Assembly (NCBI GenBank): GCA_030765055.1
Contig: JAUKNK010000058.1
Location: 1,271,001 to 1,335,000 of the forward strand
Direction of reading: 5' to 3'
DNA length: 64,000 nt
From: Mantis religiosa
Lineage: Eukaryota; Arthropoda; Insecta; Mantodea; Mantidae
The translations under genes were made by a program, and so were the position numbers. Positions 37,141-49,389 of the stretch are shown here, piece after piece (the stretch's first letter is position 1; each line of letters begins with the position of its first letter). The notes under the pieces are model-generated. The model had not been told where the DNA came from. It did no database searches and worked only from the letters and a program-made list of their open reading frames with translations.

Positions 37141-38609
37141 AAAGAATACAGATCAATTAAATTAATTGGGAGTCGATTAATGACACTAAACAACACTTAC
37201 CTTTAAATTTTCCCGGAAATAGTTTCAGAGGCCTTCCCTCTATCTTCAGCCGGACATCGACTGGTTCTCATTGGTGTAGCTGGCAATATTTTGTCATCGG
37301 TCTCCTCTGGTGGCGGTTCGAGGAACTTGCTGAACAAATCTTTCCGGGGGATGTCGAAATTGAATACTTTGTTCCTATTTTTTGAAATAAAGACTTGTTC
37401 CCATGTGGACAGTTCTTCTTTTCCTGTTGTATCTTTTAGTAATTTTGGTTCTGGATTTATGTTGTGGTTTTTTTTTTCCCAAAAATGCGTGGCAACTGCT
37501 GATTTTTCTAATTGTTTGTATTTTATGTTCCTAAAGTGTTCTTTTGCTCTTGTTCTTAATTTCTTTTGGTTTTTCCAATATAAATTTGACTACAGTCACA
37601 GCATTCAATTTGATATATACCAGATGTTTTGTTAGATGGAATGGCATCATTGATGTTTGAGCAAATTAGGTTTTTAAGGAGTAATGGTTCACTGGAGCTA
37701 GTTGAATGTTTTGTTTTTTGAAGACTTTTTTGAATTTATCAAAGGCCCATGGATGGTAAGTGAATTTTTTGAAGATCATGTTAGTTTCTGTAGCTGAGAG
37801 GGTTGTGGTTTCCTTTAGTAGTTTCTTCTTATTTGCTAAGTTCACTTTTTTGTCTACTAGTGATTTGGGAAAGTCATTTTTCTGTGCTATTTCAATAATT
37901 TTGTTGTATTCTAGTTTGTATTCTTCTGCTGTGAGAGGGATGTTGACCAATCTGTGTGCTAAACTATTAAAGATTGCCTGTTTGTGGGATCCTGGATTGT
38001 AGCCATTAGATTTTATGTAGTTGTCTGTGTTGGTTTTCTGTAAATGCCAAAGTTTATTCTATTTTTATTTCTGATTATTTTTATTTCTAAAAATGGTAAA
38101 TACTCGTCTTTTTCAACTTCTACAGTGAACTTGATGCTTTTTTCTTGAATACTTAAAAGTTTTAGTGCATCACTGATGTGTTTTTTTGGCACTATGGCAA
38201 ATATGTCATCTACATATCTTTGCCAGAGTTTGAACATCCATGGGAAACCTTCAGTGATCCTTATTTCTAGTGCACTCATGTACAGATCGGCCAGGAAGGG
38301 TGATAAGGGGTTGCCCATTGCTAAACCAGAAGTTTGATGGAAATATTTTGTTTGAAACTGGAAGAAATTCTGTTCTATGCATAATTTGGTTAGTTCGATG
38401 TAATCTGAAATTTCAAGTGATGACATTCCAAATGATTTGAGCCATTTTTCTATCAACGTTGGGAGTTGTTTAACTGGTATGCTGGGAAACAGTGATTTAA
38501 CGTCAAATGAGACTATTGCGTCCTCTTCATTTAGTTCAGTATCCTTAATGTGTTCCCAATTAATTTAATTTATACAACACTGTTTTCAACACTTCCATGA
38601 AAGGATTTA
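37141..38609 (-). mobile_element. Penelope-like element, internally deleted
   Basis: Same family as the PLE at 56.06-58.81 kb. On the minus strand it keeps the 5' end (TGGAAGTGTTGAAAACAGTG near 38580), then jumps to ACACATTAAGGATACTG in mid-RT. It continues through VSFDVKSLFPSIPVKQLP, GLAMGNPLSPFLADLYM, the catalytic RYVDDIFAIV (38210), the post-RT linker (37950-37680) and a broken GIY-YIG region to 37260. The outer 17 bp are a perfect inverted pair (37155-37171 and 38554-38570). CCGTTCTAGT (37131-37140) and CTGTTCTAGT (38610-38619) form a probable 10-bp target duplication with one mismatch. It is dead because the RT N-terminus is deleted and frames are broken. Confidence 0.88.
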
Positions 38610-38619
38610 CTGTTCTAGT

Positions 38620-40249
38620 TGTTGGCAGCCAGTACTCACTTTTTCTGTAGATGTCCAAAAGACTTAAGGGCATAAAGTCAGGTGATAACTCATAACTTAA
38701 ATCAAGGAATACATTGTTTGATAACATCCTTAGCATTTACTTCAAACACAATATGACTAAGACAAGCAGTACCTATAACACATTCTAGGAACAAATGTCA
38801 TATTTAATAATTAAACAGCTGAAAATTATAGAGCTGAATATCACAAAGTATAATAAGCAACTGGCATAATCATATCTAGTTTCAAGTTGCTTTAAGGCTA
38901 AAAATAAGGAATATATACATTAACATGTTCTACTTGCAGAAGAAGAATAATAAGTATGTGTAAGTGGTTGGTTTCCTAATAATGTCCAACACTTACCTTC
39001 CCTTATAAAATAAAATAGATGTCATTTACTCGGTTTAGTTACAATCACATTCGCATTCAAGGAAACAAGGTTAATTTTTTTGGCTCAATAGACAAGCGTC
39101 AAAACAAAGCTTCATATATTTTATAAATAAATACAATACTAATCAGAAAAAAATTTGTAATTGGTTTATTGAGACTTCATCACTTACATTTTTATATTAT
39201 CGAGGGACGAGTTTCAGAATCTACTGTCTTCATTTTGAACCTCTCCCCAACTACTGTCCGGGCGTTGTATCTCCGGCTCTGACGTTTTGCGACTGCAAGA
39301 GGTGGAGGGGAAGGTTCATAGTACCAACATACAGTAATGTGCAATTGAAAACATATCGTCAAAATTATCTTTAAAATGAAAATATAGGACCATAATAGCT
39401 TTAAAACAGTAAAATCCAACTTGCAATTTCATCATCATGCAAGATATTCATAACAACAAAACTCTATTAGAATATTTCGTTCACACCTTTCACGCACACT
39501 AACTGCATCTGTTGGTGGTACTGGGAGTCCCTACATCCGGTGCTCTGGTCAGGAGGTAGCGCCAATCAGCATTGTCGCTGCTATGCGTGGCTTCCGAACC
39601 CAACACCATGTTGCCAGGTTAACTTTGTTTGAGCCACGTGGCCTTTTAGCTACTTGCGCTGGTAAACTTTCTTTGGTATATTTTTCAAGCGTGAATTCTG
39701 ATTTTTAGTGTTGGTAAGTCCTATTATTATCGCTATTATAATAATATGGCTACTAGTTCATGAAATACGCATATATGTGAAATATTTCAAATACGCATGT
39801 TGCTCTGCTTGAAATTTTCGCTAAAGAACTGGCAACAACCCGCTTCCCCCTCTCGAGAAATGTCAGAGCCGGAGATAGAGCGGCCGAACTTTAGTATCTG
39901 TTGTATGCTCTCCTCTCTGGCGTGGAGAGATAGACACAAAACTATTTGTTACAGTTACTGCTAAACACAGCTGTAAACCCTAATCCTCTTAAATTTAACA
40001 AACTGCCTTACTAAACTAGCCACAATATTTTTGAGAATACAAAGAAGCTGACTCTGAGTTAAACGTCTCATCAGGATACGGATTTCAAGGTTTATGGCTG
40101 GGTCGACTGTTTCCTTTGAATCAGTGACTTAAGTTTACTCTTTATTTAAACAGAAAAGATTGTAATATTCTACAATAGTACAAAATATATTGGCGACATT
40201 ATTATAAAACACTGCTCAGTCTAACTCAGCAGGTTTCTACATAACTTAC
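38620..40249. other. Intergenic/intronic; one GC-richer block
   Basis: No gene is recognised. Around 39480-39720 base composition rises and a possible plus-strand donor (GTGTTG|GTAAGT at 39710-39720) follows, which might be a promoter with a first exon; this is weak. Sequence from about 39990 to 40249 aligns in inverted orientation with 15253-15480, as the intron of the exon described next. Confidence 0.35.
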
Positions 40250-40619
40250 CCTAGTATTATTACCAATTGATGAAGTTTCTGTTTCCAGCCACCAAGGTTC
40301 TTCTTTAATTTCTATTTTGTTATCAATTTCTAATTCCCCATTTATGTTACAGTTGTTGCTCCATATAGCTGTTTCGCTCTTAATCTGCTTGACAAGATCT
40401 TTGATAAATGGAGTCTCTGATTTAATTTCTGTTTTGACTGTTATCTCACAATCAGTGACATCATCAATTTTTGTGTTTGCTGTAACAATTTTCTGAAAGA
40501 ACTCTCTCATTCTGTGAGCCTATGTCATTTTCAAGGAGATCCTCTTCTTTGATTTCTATTTTCTTATCCATTTCAAATAGCTGTCGAATTGGATGTTGCT
40601 GTTATGTCCAGAAATAAAT
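40250..40619 (-). CDS. Zinc-finger-gene-type upstream exon (acidic, IKxE-rich)
   Basis: On the minus strand a strong acceptor (TTTTTTCTTTTCAG) precedes 40619. An ATG at 40571 opens MDKKIEIKEEDLLENDIGSQ. The long frame, from 40510, reads MREFFQKIVTANTKIDD, CEITVKTEIKSETPFIKDLV and IDNKIEIKEEPWWLETETSS, ending at AGG|GTAAGT (40250/40249) in phase 0. The two frames differ by one base, so either a frameshift exists or translation starts at 40510. IKEE, VKTE and IKSE fit the SUMO-site consensus. I know of no enzymatic domain. The same-strand zinc-finger exon at 24678 is a conceivable downstream exon, but its start implies a different splice phase. The paralogue at 14.9 kb supports this being an exon of a multigene family. 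Confidence 0.6.
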
Positions 40620-41239
40620 CTGAAAAGAAAAAATTGTATTTTAAATATACAAAATATAAGTACATTTAGCCATCAACTTCTTTGAATCTATCAATAATTG
40701 TTCACGCCAGACTAAATATCACTATTCTCTTATCATACAAATAGCTTCTTGAAAACTTGCAAATTATACAGGTATTCTGACTACAATGCTCATGTATTGT
40801 TAGCAGCTACCTTAAAAGCAAAGCAGCAAATAATAATAAAAGTAAAATAACATTGGCGGAGTCATTTTGAGGGGGTAGACCACCTCTGCATAATTGCACC
40901 AGACATTTATCCAACAATGGTGCAGAAAGACATGAGGATGCAATTAGTGCTGGTCAGTTTTGGAAAATACTGACCATGTTTCCTTTCAGTTCATATTTAT
41001 AAAAGTAGACTTGTAGAAGTACCTATTGTACTGTTAGAGGTGAAGCTGTTTGTTGTGTGCACTCTTCAAATATTTAAGATTCGTTCGGTAGGTACATTGT
41101 TCAAAATCGGGAAATAGCTCAAAGATCAGTAAAATTTACTTGTCCTCTTATTTTAATAATGAAGAGCGCTTCTTTCGCTTATTATTCGAAGAGGGTCTGC
41201 TGACGACACAGATGTTGTGTCACTTATTTGAGATGAACA
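40620..41239. other. Intron/intergenic sequence
   Basis: This is the region upstream of the minus-strand exon; nothing coding is recognised. Confidence 0.4.
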
Positions 41240-41893
41240 GTGGGGAAAAAAGGAAGCGGGTACAACAGAGAAGTAACTTCAAAACCATCTCCACTCCAAA
41301 TCAATAACAAATATCATGTCCTTGCAGCTCTATGTACAGACGAAGTGAATCAAATACATGCGACAGACCAGCACAGCATACAAAGTCCAACTGTTTCAAG
41401 ACGCGAGGACGAGAAGGAGCTAGTGCTTGGTGACTCAATGATATCCCATGTAAAAGTCAACATGCTGTTTCTAAAGTATACAGAGGTGTATAGAGGTGTG
41501 AGCAGTGAACAAACAAAATTGAAAACAAGTGCCAATGTGACACACATCCTGAAAATCCAGAAGTAGTCATACTCCACGTTGGTATCAACAATTTAAAAAA
41601 GGTGAAAAATTCACATGCAATACTAGGTGATATATATGATCTTATCCTACGCTTGTGTAGCAGTAAACAGTGTAGTAAACAGATGTGATGTTCATCCAAA
41701 CTTTTTGAGGTATATAAATGAAAACATAAGGTGGGCCTGTAAGATACTAAATGCTTTATTTGTGGACCTAGATAAATATCTAGATCATACTTGCTTAGAA
41801 CAGGATGGTCTCCATTTAAATCGGAGGGGATCATGGAAGTTAAGTCAGGTTTTAGACAATGTGGTAAATATAATAAATAATCAGGGAATCTAA
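41240..41893 (+). pseudogene. CR1-like ORF1 with SGNH/GDSL-type esterase domain
   Basis: From about 41420 the frame reads ELVLGDSMISHVKVNML, where GDS carries the nucleophile serine. One frame on it gives VVILHVGINNLKK, the block holding the conserved glycine and asparagine. Then, in the frame ending at 41893, it reads INENIRWACKILNALFVDLD, then LEQDGLHLNRRGSWKLSQVL, where D-x-x-H of DGLHLN completes the triad. This is the SGNH hydrolase fold found in ORF1 of many CR1/L2-type LINEs, where its role is unclear (lipid- or RNA-related suggestions exist). Two frameshifts break it. It lies just upstream of an ORF2 on the same strand. Confidence 0.75.
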
Positions 41894-41984
41894 CCCCAAA
41901 ATCAGATGCTGTAACATACAGTGGAAAACCCTCTGTAAATAAAAAAATTGTAAATAGAAAGAGTTCACAAAGTAGTCAGGCTTG

Positions 41985-44604
41985 CTGGCTTCTCCATCTT
42001 AATTCACAGGGAATTCATTCCAAAATAGATGATTTTAATCTACAAATAAATGAAATTAAAAAGATTAAATTAGGAATAATTTGCTTAAATGAGCACTGGT
42101 TGGGAAAAATGAGACTCATCTTCTTAATAAATTGGAAGGTTTTGCATTAGCAGATTGATATTGCAGGAGCAATGCAGCTCGCACTGGGTCATGTATACTA
42201 GTACAAGAAGAACTGTTAGAGCAAGTAAAGGTCAGACAACATCTAAAAGTCCTAGAGGAAGATTTTATATTCGAATTGTCTGCAGTAGAAATCAGCAGCC
42301 TAAATACAGTTGTGATCTCTGCCTATAGAGTCCCTTATCACTCCTCATAACAACCATTTTTGAAAAAATTTGAGAAATTGATGTCTTAACTTTGAAATGA
42401 AGGAAATAAAAAAATTATAGTAGCTTTAGATATTAACTTAAACCTTCGAAATTTAAATGATGAATTTCATTTAAACTCAAATGAAATGTCATCAGACAGA
42501 AGATACAGTGGGGCATCAATAACTTATATTGACACTATACACCACCATAGCTTTGACATTAGAAATGAATTCTCTACACGAACTACAAGTTTATCAGACA
42601 CCTGTATAGATCGTATACAAAAAAACAATATGGAGATGAATAATGTTTCCCTCTTGAAACAGGTCTTTCTGACCATAAAGCTGTCCTCATTAATCTCCCA
42701 GTAAACCAGAGATCAAAAGTAAAACATAAACAGTTAATTACCAAACGTATCTACAACCCTGAAAACATTAGTAATTGTTAAGTTAAATTAAGCAACCTAA
42801 CGTGGAATCTTAATCCTTTTCTTCATACTGATACCAATTATAACAATTTCCTTAAGGAGATTATCGAGTGTCACAATTCCAGTTTTCCAAAAATCACATG
42901 CACTCAAATCATTAAAAAATATTCGTTCGATTGGTGTACAAAATATATAAAGCTCTATAGTACACACAAAAGATGGCTACACAGTAAATACAAGTCAACC
43001 ACTAACACAAAAGAAAAAGAATACTACAAAACCTACAACAAAATCTTTATAGCAGAAATAAAAAAAGTTAAACAAATGGCAATTGAGAGCTACATAAAAA
43101 ATGCAGGTAATAAAAGCAGCGCCACGTGGGCCGTAGTAAAAGGTGAATTAGGTTTGAGTAAAACTGTGAATACTGGGCCATCCGTGCTTAATTTAAATTA
43201 TCCAGATGCTAAGAAAAATGCCAGTACTTCTAATCAGTACTTTGTAAACATTGGTTGTGAGACTCAGGAGGATCCCCCATCCCTAGAGAACACAATAGCA
43301 GGCCTATATAAAAACAATTGCCTTATGCTCACATCTACATTTAATATTGAAATGATCTCTCCAGGTAACGTTAATAAAGGAACAACAAAATTAAAACCAA
43401 AAGAAGCCCAGGGTTGGGATGAGTTATCGCCATTCTTAATAAAAGAAATCAAGCATGAAATTAGTGGGCTACTTTGCTCAATAATCAATCAATCAATTTC
43501 AATAGGCATTTTTCCTGATAGGATGAAGTATGCACTTGTGAAGCCCATTCACAAAGGTGGAAAGAATACATTTAAAAATTTTAGGTCCATCCCTATACTT
43601 ACCGCTTTTGTAATAATTTTTTAAAAAATTGTACATTCACAATTAATTACATATTTAAACTACTATAGCAAATTAACTGACTCACAACTCTGCTTGAGGG
43701 AAAATCACTCAACAATATCAGCATTGGTAAATCTCAGAATGATATATCTTAAATACTAGATGAAATACAGTCTGCTTCCCTATTCATATGTGACAATCAA
43801 AGGCAATTTGACTGTGTAAATCATGAAATACTATTAAAAAAATTAGAATTTTATGGTATAAATAAAATATCACTCAAATGGTTCCAGTTGTATCTTAACA
43901 ACTGCAAGCGGAAAGTAATTCTAAAAAGTAGTAATGGTGACGCCCACTCAAACTGCAACACAATTAAAAATGGGGTACCACAGGGAAGCATATTAGGACC
44001 ATTACTTTACATGCTATATACAAATGATCTCCCAAAAAGAATCAGTGAAAAATCAATAATGTATGCTCACAATACAACAATTAGGATTAAAGGAATAACC
44101 AACATAGTACTGATGCAGCAAACAGTTGAAACAATGTCTGCACTAAAACAGTGGTTTAATAATAATGGATTAAAACTCAACACATCTGAAACTTCTGTTA
44201 TGCACTTAAAACAAACAAAAGTAGACAATAACATGTTACACCTCACCAATATAAGTACTGCCACCTCAGCAAAAATACTTGAAATATATGTAAATAATCA
44301 GTGAAAATGGCTGGAACATATACATTACATAGCCAAAAGATCATATTCTGCCTGCTTTAACATGTTCTGCCTGTCCCAAATCACAAACTTGGAGACTAGG
44401 AAAGTAGTATATATTAGTTACTTTCATTCTATCATGTCGTATGGAATAATTCTCTGGGGTCATGCAACAGGCTGGGAATCAATATTCAAAACCCAAAAGA
44501 AAATAATCCGCATAATAACACACACAGGTCAAAAACTTGGGAATATTAACTTTCTCATCGCAATATATACTAGAGCTTTGCAAGTATATACATATACATT
44601 TTGA
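41985..44604 (+). pseudogene. CR1-like ORF2 (endonuclease-RT), decayed
   Basis: The endonuclease starts LLHLNSQGIHSKIDDF and IICLNEHWLGK, with CILVQEELLEQVKVRQHLKV and VVISAYRVPYHSS; SSLSDTCIDRI and SDHKAVL-like pieces follow near 42600-42690. The linker and RT begin near 43076 (AIESYIKNAGNKSSATW, then KGTTKLKPKEAQGWDELSPF and VKPIHKGGKNTFKNFRSIPI). The palm shows NGVPQGSILGPLLYMLYTND (43970) and then IMYAHNTTIRIKG, where the usual YADD is YAHN, so both catalytic aspartates are lost. The thumb end is YFHSIMSYGIILWGHAT and TQKKIIRIITHTGQKL. The C-terminus present in the 12.4-kb relic is absent here. Confidence 0.85.
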
Positions 44605-45909
44605 CAATCTGTATAGTCTCTAGTACAAACCTGGCTAAGGGCAGAACAATTCTTAATGTGGTTGCCTTCAGAAGGGCAGTAAAACTGTTTGTACAGTTCC
44701 GGTTGTCATCAACCTCAAGCATAACGATGCCTCTGAGCAAAATTAAGCAGTCTTTCATACCCAATATAGAACAAGACGCTGAGGACCAATGCAGTTACAG
44801 AGTCTCCATAAATAAACACTAAATTGCAACTTTCATATCTGAGGTTATTGTTTGAAATGGTGATGGATTCTGAGTGTTCAATGATAATACATAATATAAG
44901 ATACAAAAACAATAAAGGTACCAGACTACTGTATTATAATACACAAGCCATAAATGTATGACGTGTTGAATGAAACATTATAAAAATGCTAATTCTGACT
45001 TCCATGGCCGGATACAATCATCTACAGATGTTTATTAATTTTTAGATGAGTCGTATTTATTACACATCTGCTTCACTTTCGTACCTATTTTGAGGACAAG
45101 TTTTGCAAATCATTGTTTGCATCTTCGGCTCTTATGCGACTAAAGCTTGATCCAGTGGTGTGGGTAATTCTGGAGTTGTTCTGGGTAATTCACTGTGGTG
45201 TTCCAATACAGTTAAATCTCGATATCTACAGATGTGTTTAGTTGAGTTTGTTCACTTTTATTTTAAATTACTAGGTAGACTAAACTTCCTTTTAAACCTT
45301 CAGCTCAACAGTTGTTATACCCGGGGATGGTTTTCTCTTGATGCGTTTGATTTGTCAATTCGCCTATTTGTTTTTAAATAACTTACATAGTTATGTTTTG
45401 TCATCTAGCATTTCATTTTAATTTATGAACATTCTCTAAATTACATTTTGTAATGGAACCGCCCTCTTGGCACCCACAATCATTAATGCAGCTAGCTTAC
45501 TTGGCACTACTGATTCGTTATTAAATGGCCAAGGTGACCGTAACACATGTGGGAGGAGTAGAGTGCTAGGAGGGGGAGAATGTTTTGCAGGTTACCATCA
45601 CTACAGATTTGATTTGCAGAAGCTGTGTATTCCGCACCAACTCATGTTGCCAACACAATACAGGATTTTCTTCCTACTTTTTTGTTTAGTTGAAAATAAA
45701 TGTGTTGGAAAACCTTCCTTCTTTTCTGTCTCCTCTCAGCTCTATTTGTGAACTTATCACTCTTGCTACATGATGTACTATGCCAGCCACAGCAAAATCC
45801 CTTGCCGCAGTGCATGTGCTGTGCTACAAGCACCGTGCTGCCTCAGTGCATGCTTCGCAAGGTTTGCCTTCTGTAGCAGCAGCGGTCCATACTTCAGTTT
45901 CAGTATGAT
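44605..45909. other. No recognised feature
   Basis: LINE 3' flank and AT-rich sequence. The small ORFs at 45160, 45467 and 45642 show no family motif. Confidence 0.35.
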
Positions 45910-47157
45910 ATGGAAAGGCACTCATTAAAGCGAAGGGCACCCACGCCAACACATTTCAATCCTGAATGGGAAGCTGTGTACTTCTTCATGGAAAGTAGCG
46001 GTGGTGATATTTGTTTAATTTGCCATAAAAAATTTCAAGTGCTGAAACGATTTTCTCTTCAGCAACATTTTAATACATTTTTAATATTTTAATACTTGGC
46101 TACGGTTGGTTCGCACAACAGATTTTTAACCCTCCTGAAAAATAAACTAAAAAGAGGTTACAGCAATTCATTGCATAGTTTATCAGGAAAACTTATGTGC
46201 TAAAACACTGAATGGAAACAATGTAATGAGGCTGGTTGTGAAGATTGTAAACAAACTTAGGTCCCACGGTCTAAAACACAGACAATTTAAAAGCTGCTAA
46301 GAAGATTTAGAGCATGAGTATGGAGATATACCATATCATACAGAAGTTAGGTGACTCACTCGAGGTAAGGTTTTAAGCAGATTCTTTGAATAATTGTATG
46401 TGATATGTTTGTTCATGGGAATGTGTGGATATCCTATTGAAGAGCTCATGAATGTTAAGTGGAAATGTGATCTTGCATTTATAGCCGATATAAGTAAACC
46501 TTTGATAACTGTGAATGCTTCACTTGAAGGGAAAAACAAATTAATCACAGATATGTTATGTAGCGTTGAAGCTTTTGAAAATATGTTCTCATTATGGGAA
46601 CGTCAGCTGTCAAATGGTGATCCTTGTCATTTTCCCAGGTTGGAAAGTGTGATCCATGATTGTGATTCCCTAGAAGTGGGATGTTATGATGAATAGCTGC
46701 ACATGCTTCCCCGTGCGTTTGATGAGAGATTTCATGATCTCACGGGCTTAAAAATAGATTTTGATTTATTCGCTACAGTATTTGGCATAAATATTTATGA
46801 CACTTCCAAACATGTTAAACTGAAGCTTATCACTCTGAAATGTGACATAAGTTAGTTGACAGTTACAGAAACAGAGGAAGTTTGCTAGATTTCTACAGAT
46901 TTCCTAAATCAAGATTCCCTCGATGACACAGGCGTGCGGCATATATAACTGCTATGTTTGGTTCGACCTATGTATGTGAATCCTTATCTTCGGCTATGAA
47001 ACACATTAAAAAGCCTCAGAGAGCCAACATCAGTGATTATAACTTGAAGTGTGCATTAAGGGTTCAGAGTTGTGATTCAGTCTCCAAATGTGGCGAATAT
47101 TTTGAAAACCAAAAGATGTCAGAAGGCAAGGGCGTCTACTGGAAACTGATTGCATAA
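45910..47157 (+). pseudogene. hAT transposase relic (GTF2IRD2/ZBED5-like), internally deleted
   Basis: The N-terminus at 45910 is a BED-like zinc finger: KRRAPTPTHFNPEWEAVYFF, then ICLICHKKFQVLKRFSLQQH, with C-x2-C and a following histidine. After decayed sequence, 46436-46696 matches the middle region of this hAT group (ELMNVKWKCDLAFIADISKP, EGKNKLITDMLCSVEAFENM, WERQLSNGDPCHFPRLES). The C-terminal dimerisation block is at 46954 (MFGSTYVCESLSSAMKHIKK). The catalytic region between is largely missing. No convincing inverted termini were found. The group includes domesticated vertebrate genes, but this copy is a broken transposon. Confidence 0.8.
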
Positions 47158-47759
47158 GATTCTTAATTGAAACGTTTGTATTCATTTAATATGAAGTATT
47201 CTGTGTAATTTTATCACTGTATTGTAAATATTATTTAATATTTTTAAATTGTGTCAGGATCAAAATTGTGCTAATTTCCACAAAGTACTGTTTCGTTCTT
47301 ATAGTTAAACATATTGCTTTTATATGCCATCATTTGGTTGTATAGGGTTGAAGGCTGTAATAATCTTACTGCTATTGGGTTGTTTTATTTATAATAACAA
47401 GTACCATAGACATACTAAACCATGTATTATACAGTTTCTCAATTGTTCCTTCACTACTATCATGTGCTTCATGATTTTTGTTAACGCAAGTACAGAATGG
47501 TATTTCCACTGTGTAAGTCGTATCTCCCTAGCACTTGCCAGCAGCAACCAGGCACGCCGGCATCATGTGAACTGTATAGGCACATTGTGCATGTCAGTTG
47601 GTGGAGCCGGCACTAGCCATGTGAATTGTCTGTCCCCTGAGTTCAGTAGATGGTAAAGTACTGTGATGATGTTATATGTATATATGAGTACTGAGATAAT
47701 ATTTAAGTTTGAATTTATGAGTCACTATGTTTACACTCAGTCTTCATTTACTTGTTGTA
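47158..47759. other. No recognised feature
   Basis: AT-rich spacer; the plus ORF at 47324-47656 has no motif. Confidence 0.35.
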
Positions 47760-49358
47760 TAATAGAAACGCTTTCAAGATCATTCGATCTCATCCTCAGC
47801 TGTTTGGTGACTAAATGAACCTCCCTCTTCTTCCACTACTACGGAGCTCCGATCACTCTGCCATCTGGTGTTCGGGGCACTAAGTTTTAATACTTCATTT
47901 AATGCCGGGATTTCAAAATTCATAACTTTATCACGGTTTTTGTTTATGAATATTTTTTCCCAAATATCCAATTCTATGGGTGTACTTAAAGATTTTAACA
48001 GTTTAGTGTTGTGGTTTTCTGTCCAAAAATGGTGTGAAACTGCAGATTTTTCTGTTTGTTTCAACTTAATGTTCCTCTGGTGTTCTTTTTGCCTGGTTCA
48101 TAAGTTTCTCTTAGTTTTTCCTATGTAGCTTTTTTCACAGGTTTCACAATTAATCTGATAAATTCCTGATTTCAAAATGTTGGGGATTGTATTTTTCAGT
48201 GGTTTATTTAGCAGGTTCCTCAGACTGAATTTGTTTTAGGGTGCTAGTTTTAAGTTTAGTCTTTTGAAGATTCGTTCAAATTTTCTAAAAGCCCATGGAT
48301 GGTAGGTGAATTTTCTATATTGCCAATTTGTGTTATTAAGTGGTGTGAGAGTGGTATTTTTTTATCTTGTCTTCAGTTTTTCTTTCCTCTTCATCATGTT
48401 CCTTATGAAGGCTAGGTTGAATCCATTTAATACCGCTATGTCTTTTATGTGTTGATGTTCTTTCAAAAATTCATCCTTACTCAGTGGGATGTTGTACAGC
48501 CGGTGAATTAGACTTCTAAAGGCAGCTAGTTGATGTGAAACTGGGTTGTATTCATTTTTCTTTATGTAATTATCTATGTGTGTGGGCTTCCTGTATATTC
48601 CAAAATCTACACCATGACGATTTCTAGTTATCTTGAGGTCCAAAATGGGTAGGGTGTTGTCTCTTTCTAATTCCATAGTAAATTAGATGTGATTATCTTG
48701 CAGGTTTAGTAATTTTAGAGAATCTTCTCCAAGTTTTTCCGGAATGATAGCAAAAACATCATCAACATATCTCTGCCAAAATTTATAAACCTGTGGGAAG
48801 GCCTTTACTATGTGTGTTTCAAAATAGCTCATGTATAGGTCTGCTAAAATAGGCGAAAGTGGGCTCCCCATTGCTAATCCTTTTGATTGTCTGTAGAATT
48901 TTTGGTTAAACATGAAGTAATTATTCCTTATGCATAAATCTGTAAGGTTGATAATGTCATCTATTTCTCTGGGGTCCGTTGTAGTCTGGGTTAGCCATTT
49001 TTTGAGGAATGTAGGTATTTTTTCTACTGGAATGCTTGTAAAAAGTGCCTTAACGTCAAAAGAAACAAGTATGTGATTTTCCGGGATGTTGTATTTCTGT
49101 AGCTGATTTATCAATTCTAAGGAGTTTTTTATTCCCAAACTTTGAAATTTGTCATATGATTTTAATTTTCTTACTAACCATTTTGTTATGTGGTATGTAG
49201 GTGAATTGATGCCATTGATGATGGGTCTCATGCTGTTGTCTTGTATGTGGATTTTTGGCAGACAGTACAACCTTGGTAGTGTGGGGTTGGAAGATTATAG
49301 TTGTATTTTTCAGATGTACTTAATGTTTTTGTAAAGTATCACTTCTGTTAATAAAGCT
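47760..49358 (-). mobile_element. Second-family Penelope-like element, 5' truncated
   Basis: RT on the minus strand: MYCLPKIHIQDNSMRPIING (49270), INSPTYHITKWLVRKL, VSFDVKALFTSIPVEKIP, GLAMGSPLSPILADLYM (48860), catalytic RYVDDVFAII (48770), then, after a stop near 48680, LPILDLKITRNRHGVDFGIY and RKPTHIDNYIKKNEYNP. The GIY-YIG endonuclease region near 48150 retains CETCEKSYIGKTKRNL with its cysteines. The C-terminus (48064-47780) ends EGGSFSHQTAEDEIE. It is only moderately similar to the other PLEs in the window, so it is a separate family. The 5' end stops at the hairpin at 49333-49389. Stops and frameshifts are present. Confidence 0.9.
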
Positions 49359-49389
49359 TTATCAGCTTTATTAACAGAAGTGATACTTT
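49333..49389. repeat. Perfect 26-bp inverted repeat with 5-nt loop
   Basis: The arms at 49333-49358 (AAAGTATCACTTCTG...AAAGCT) and 49364-49389 are exact reverse complements around TTATC. The left arm continues the PLE reading on the minus strand, while the right arm lies outside it, so it looks like a fold-back duplication at the truncated 5' edge of the PLE. Confidence 0.95.

Noticed and set aside
47324..47656. 110-codon plus ORF with a hydrophobic N-terminus
   Set aside because: No family motif and it lies in repeat-derived sequence; a membrane-protein reading is not supported.
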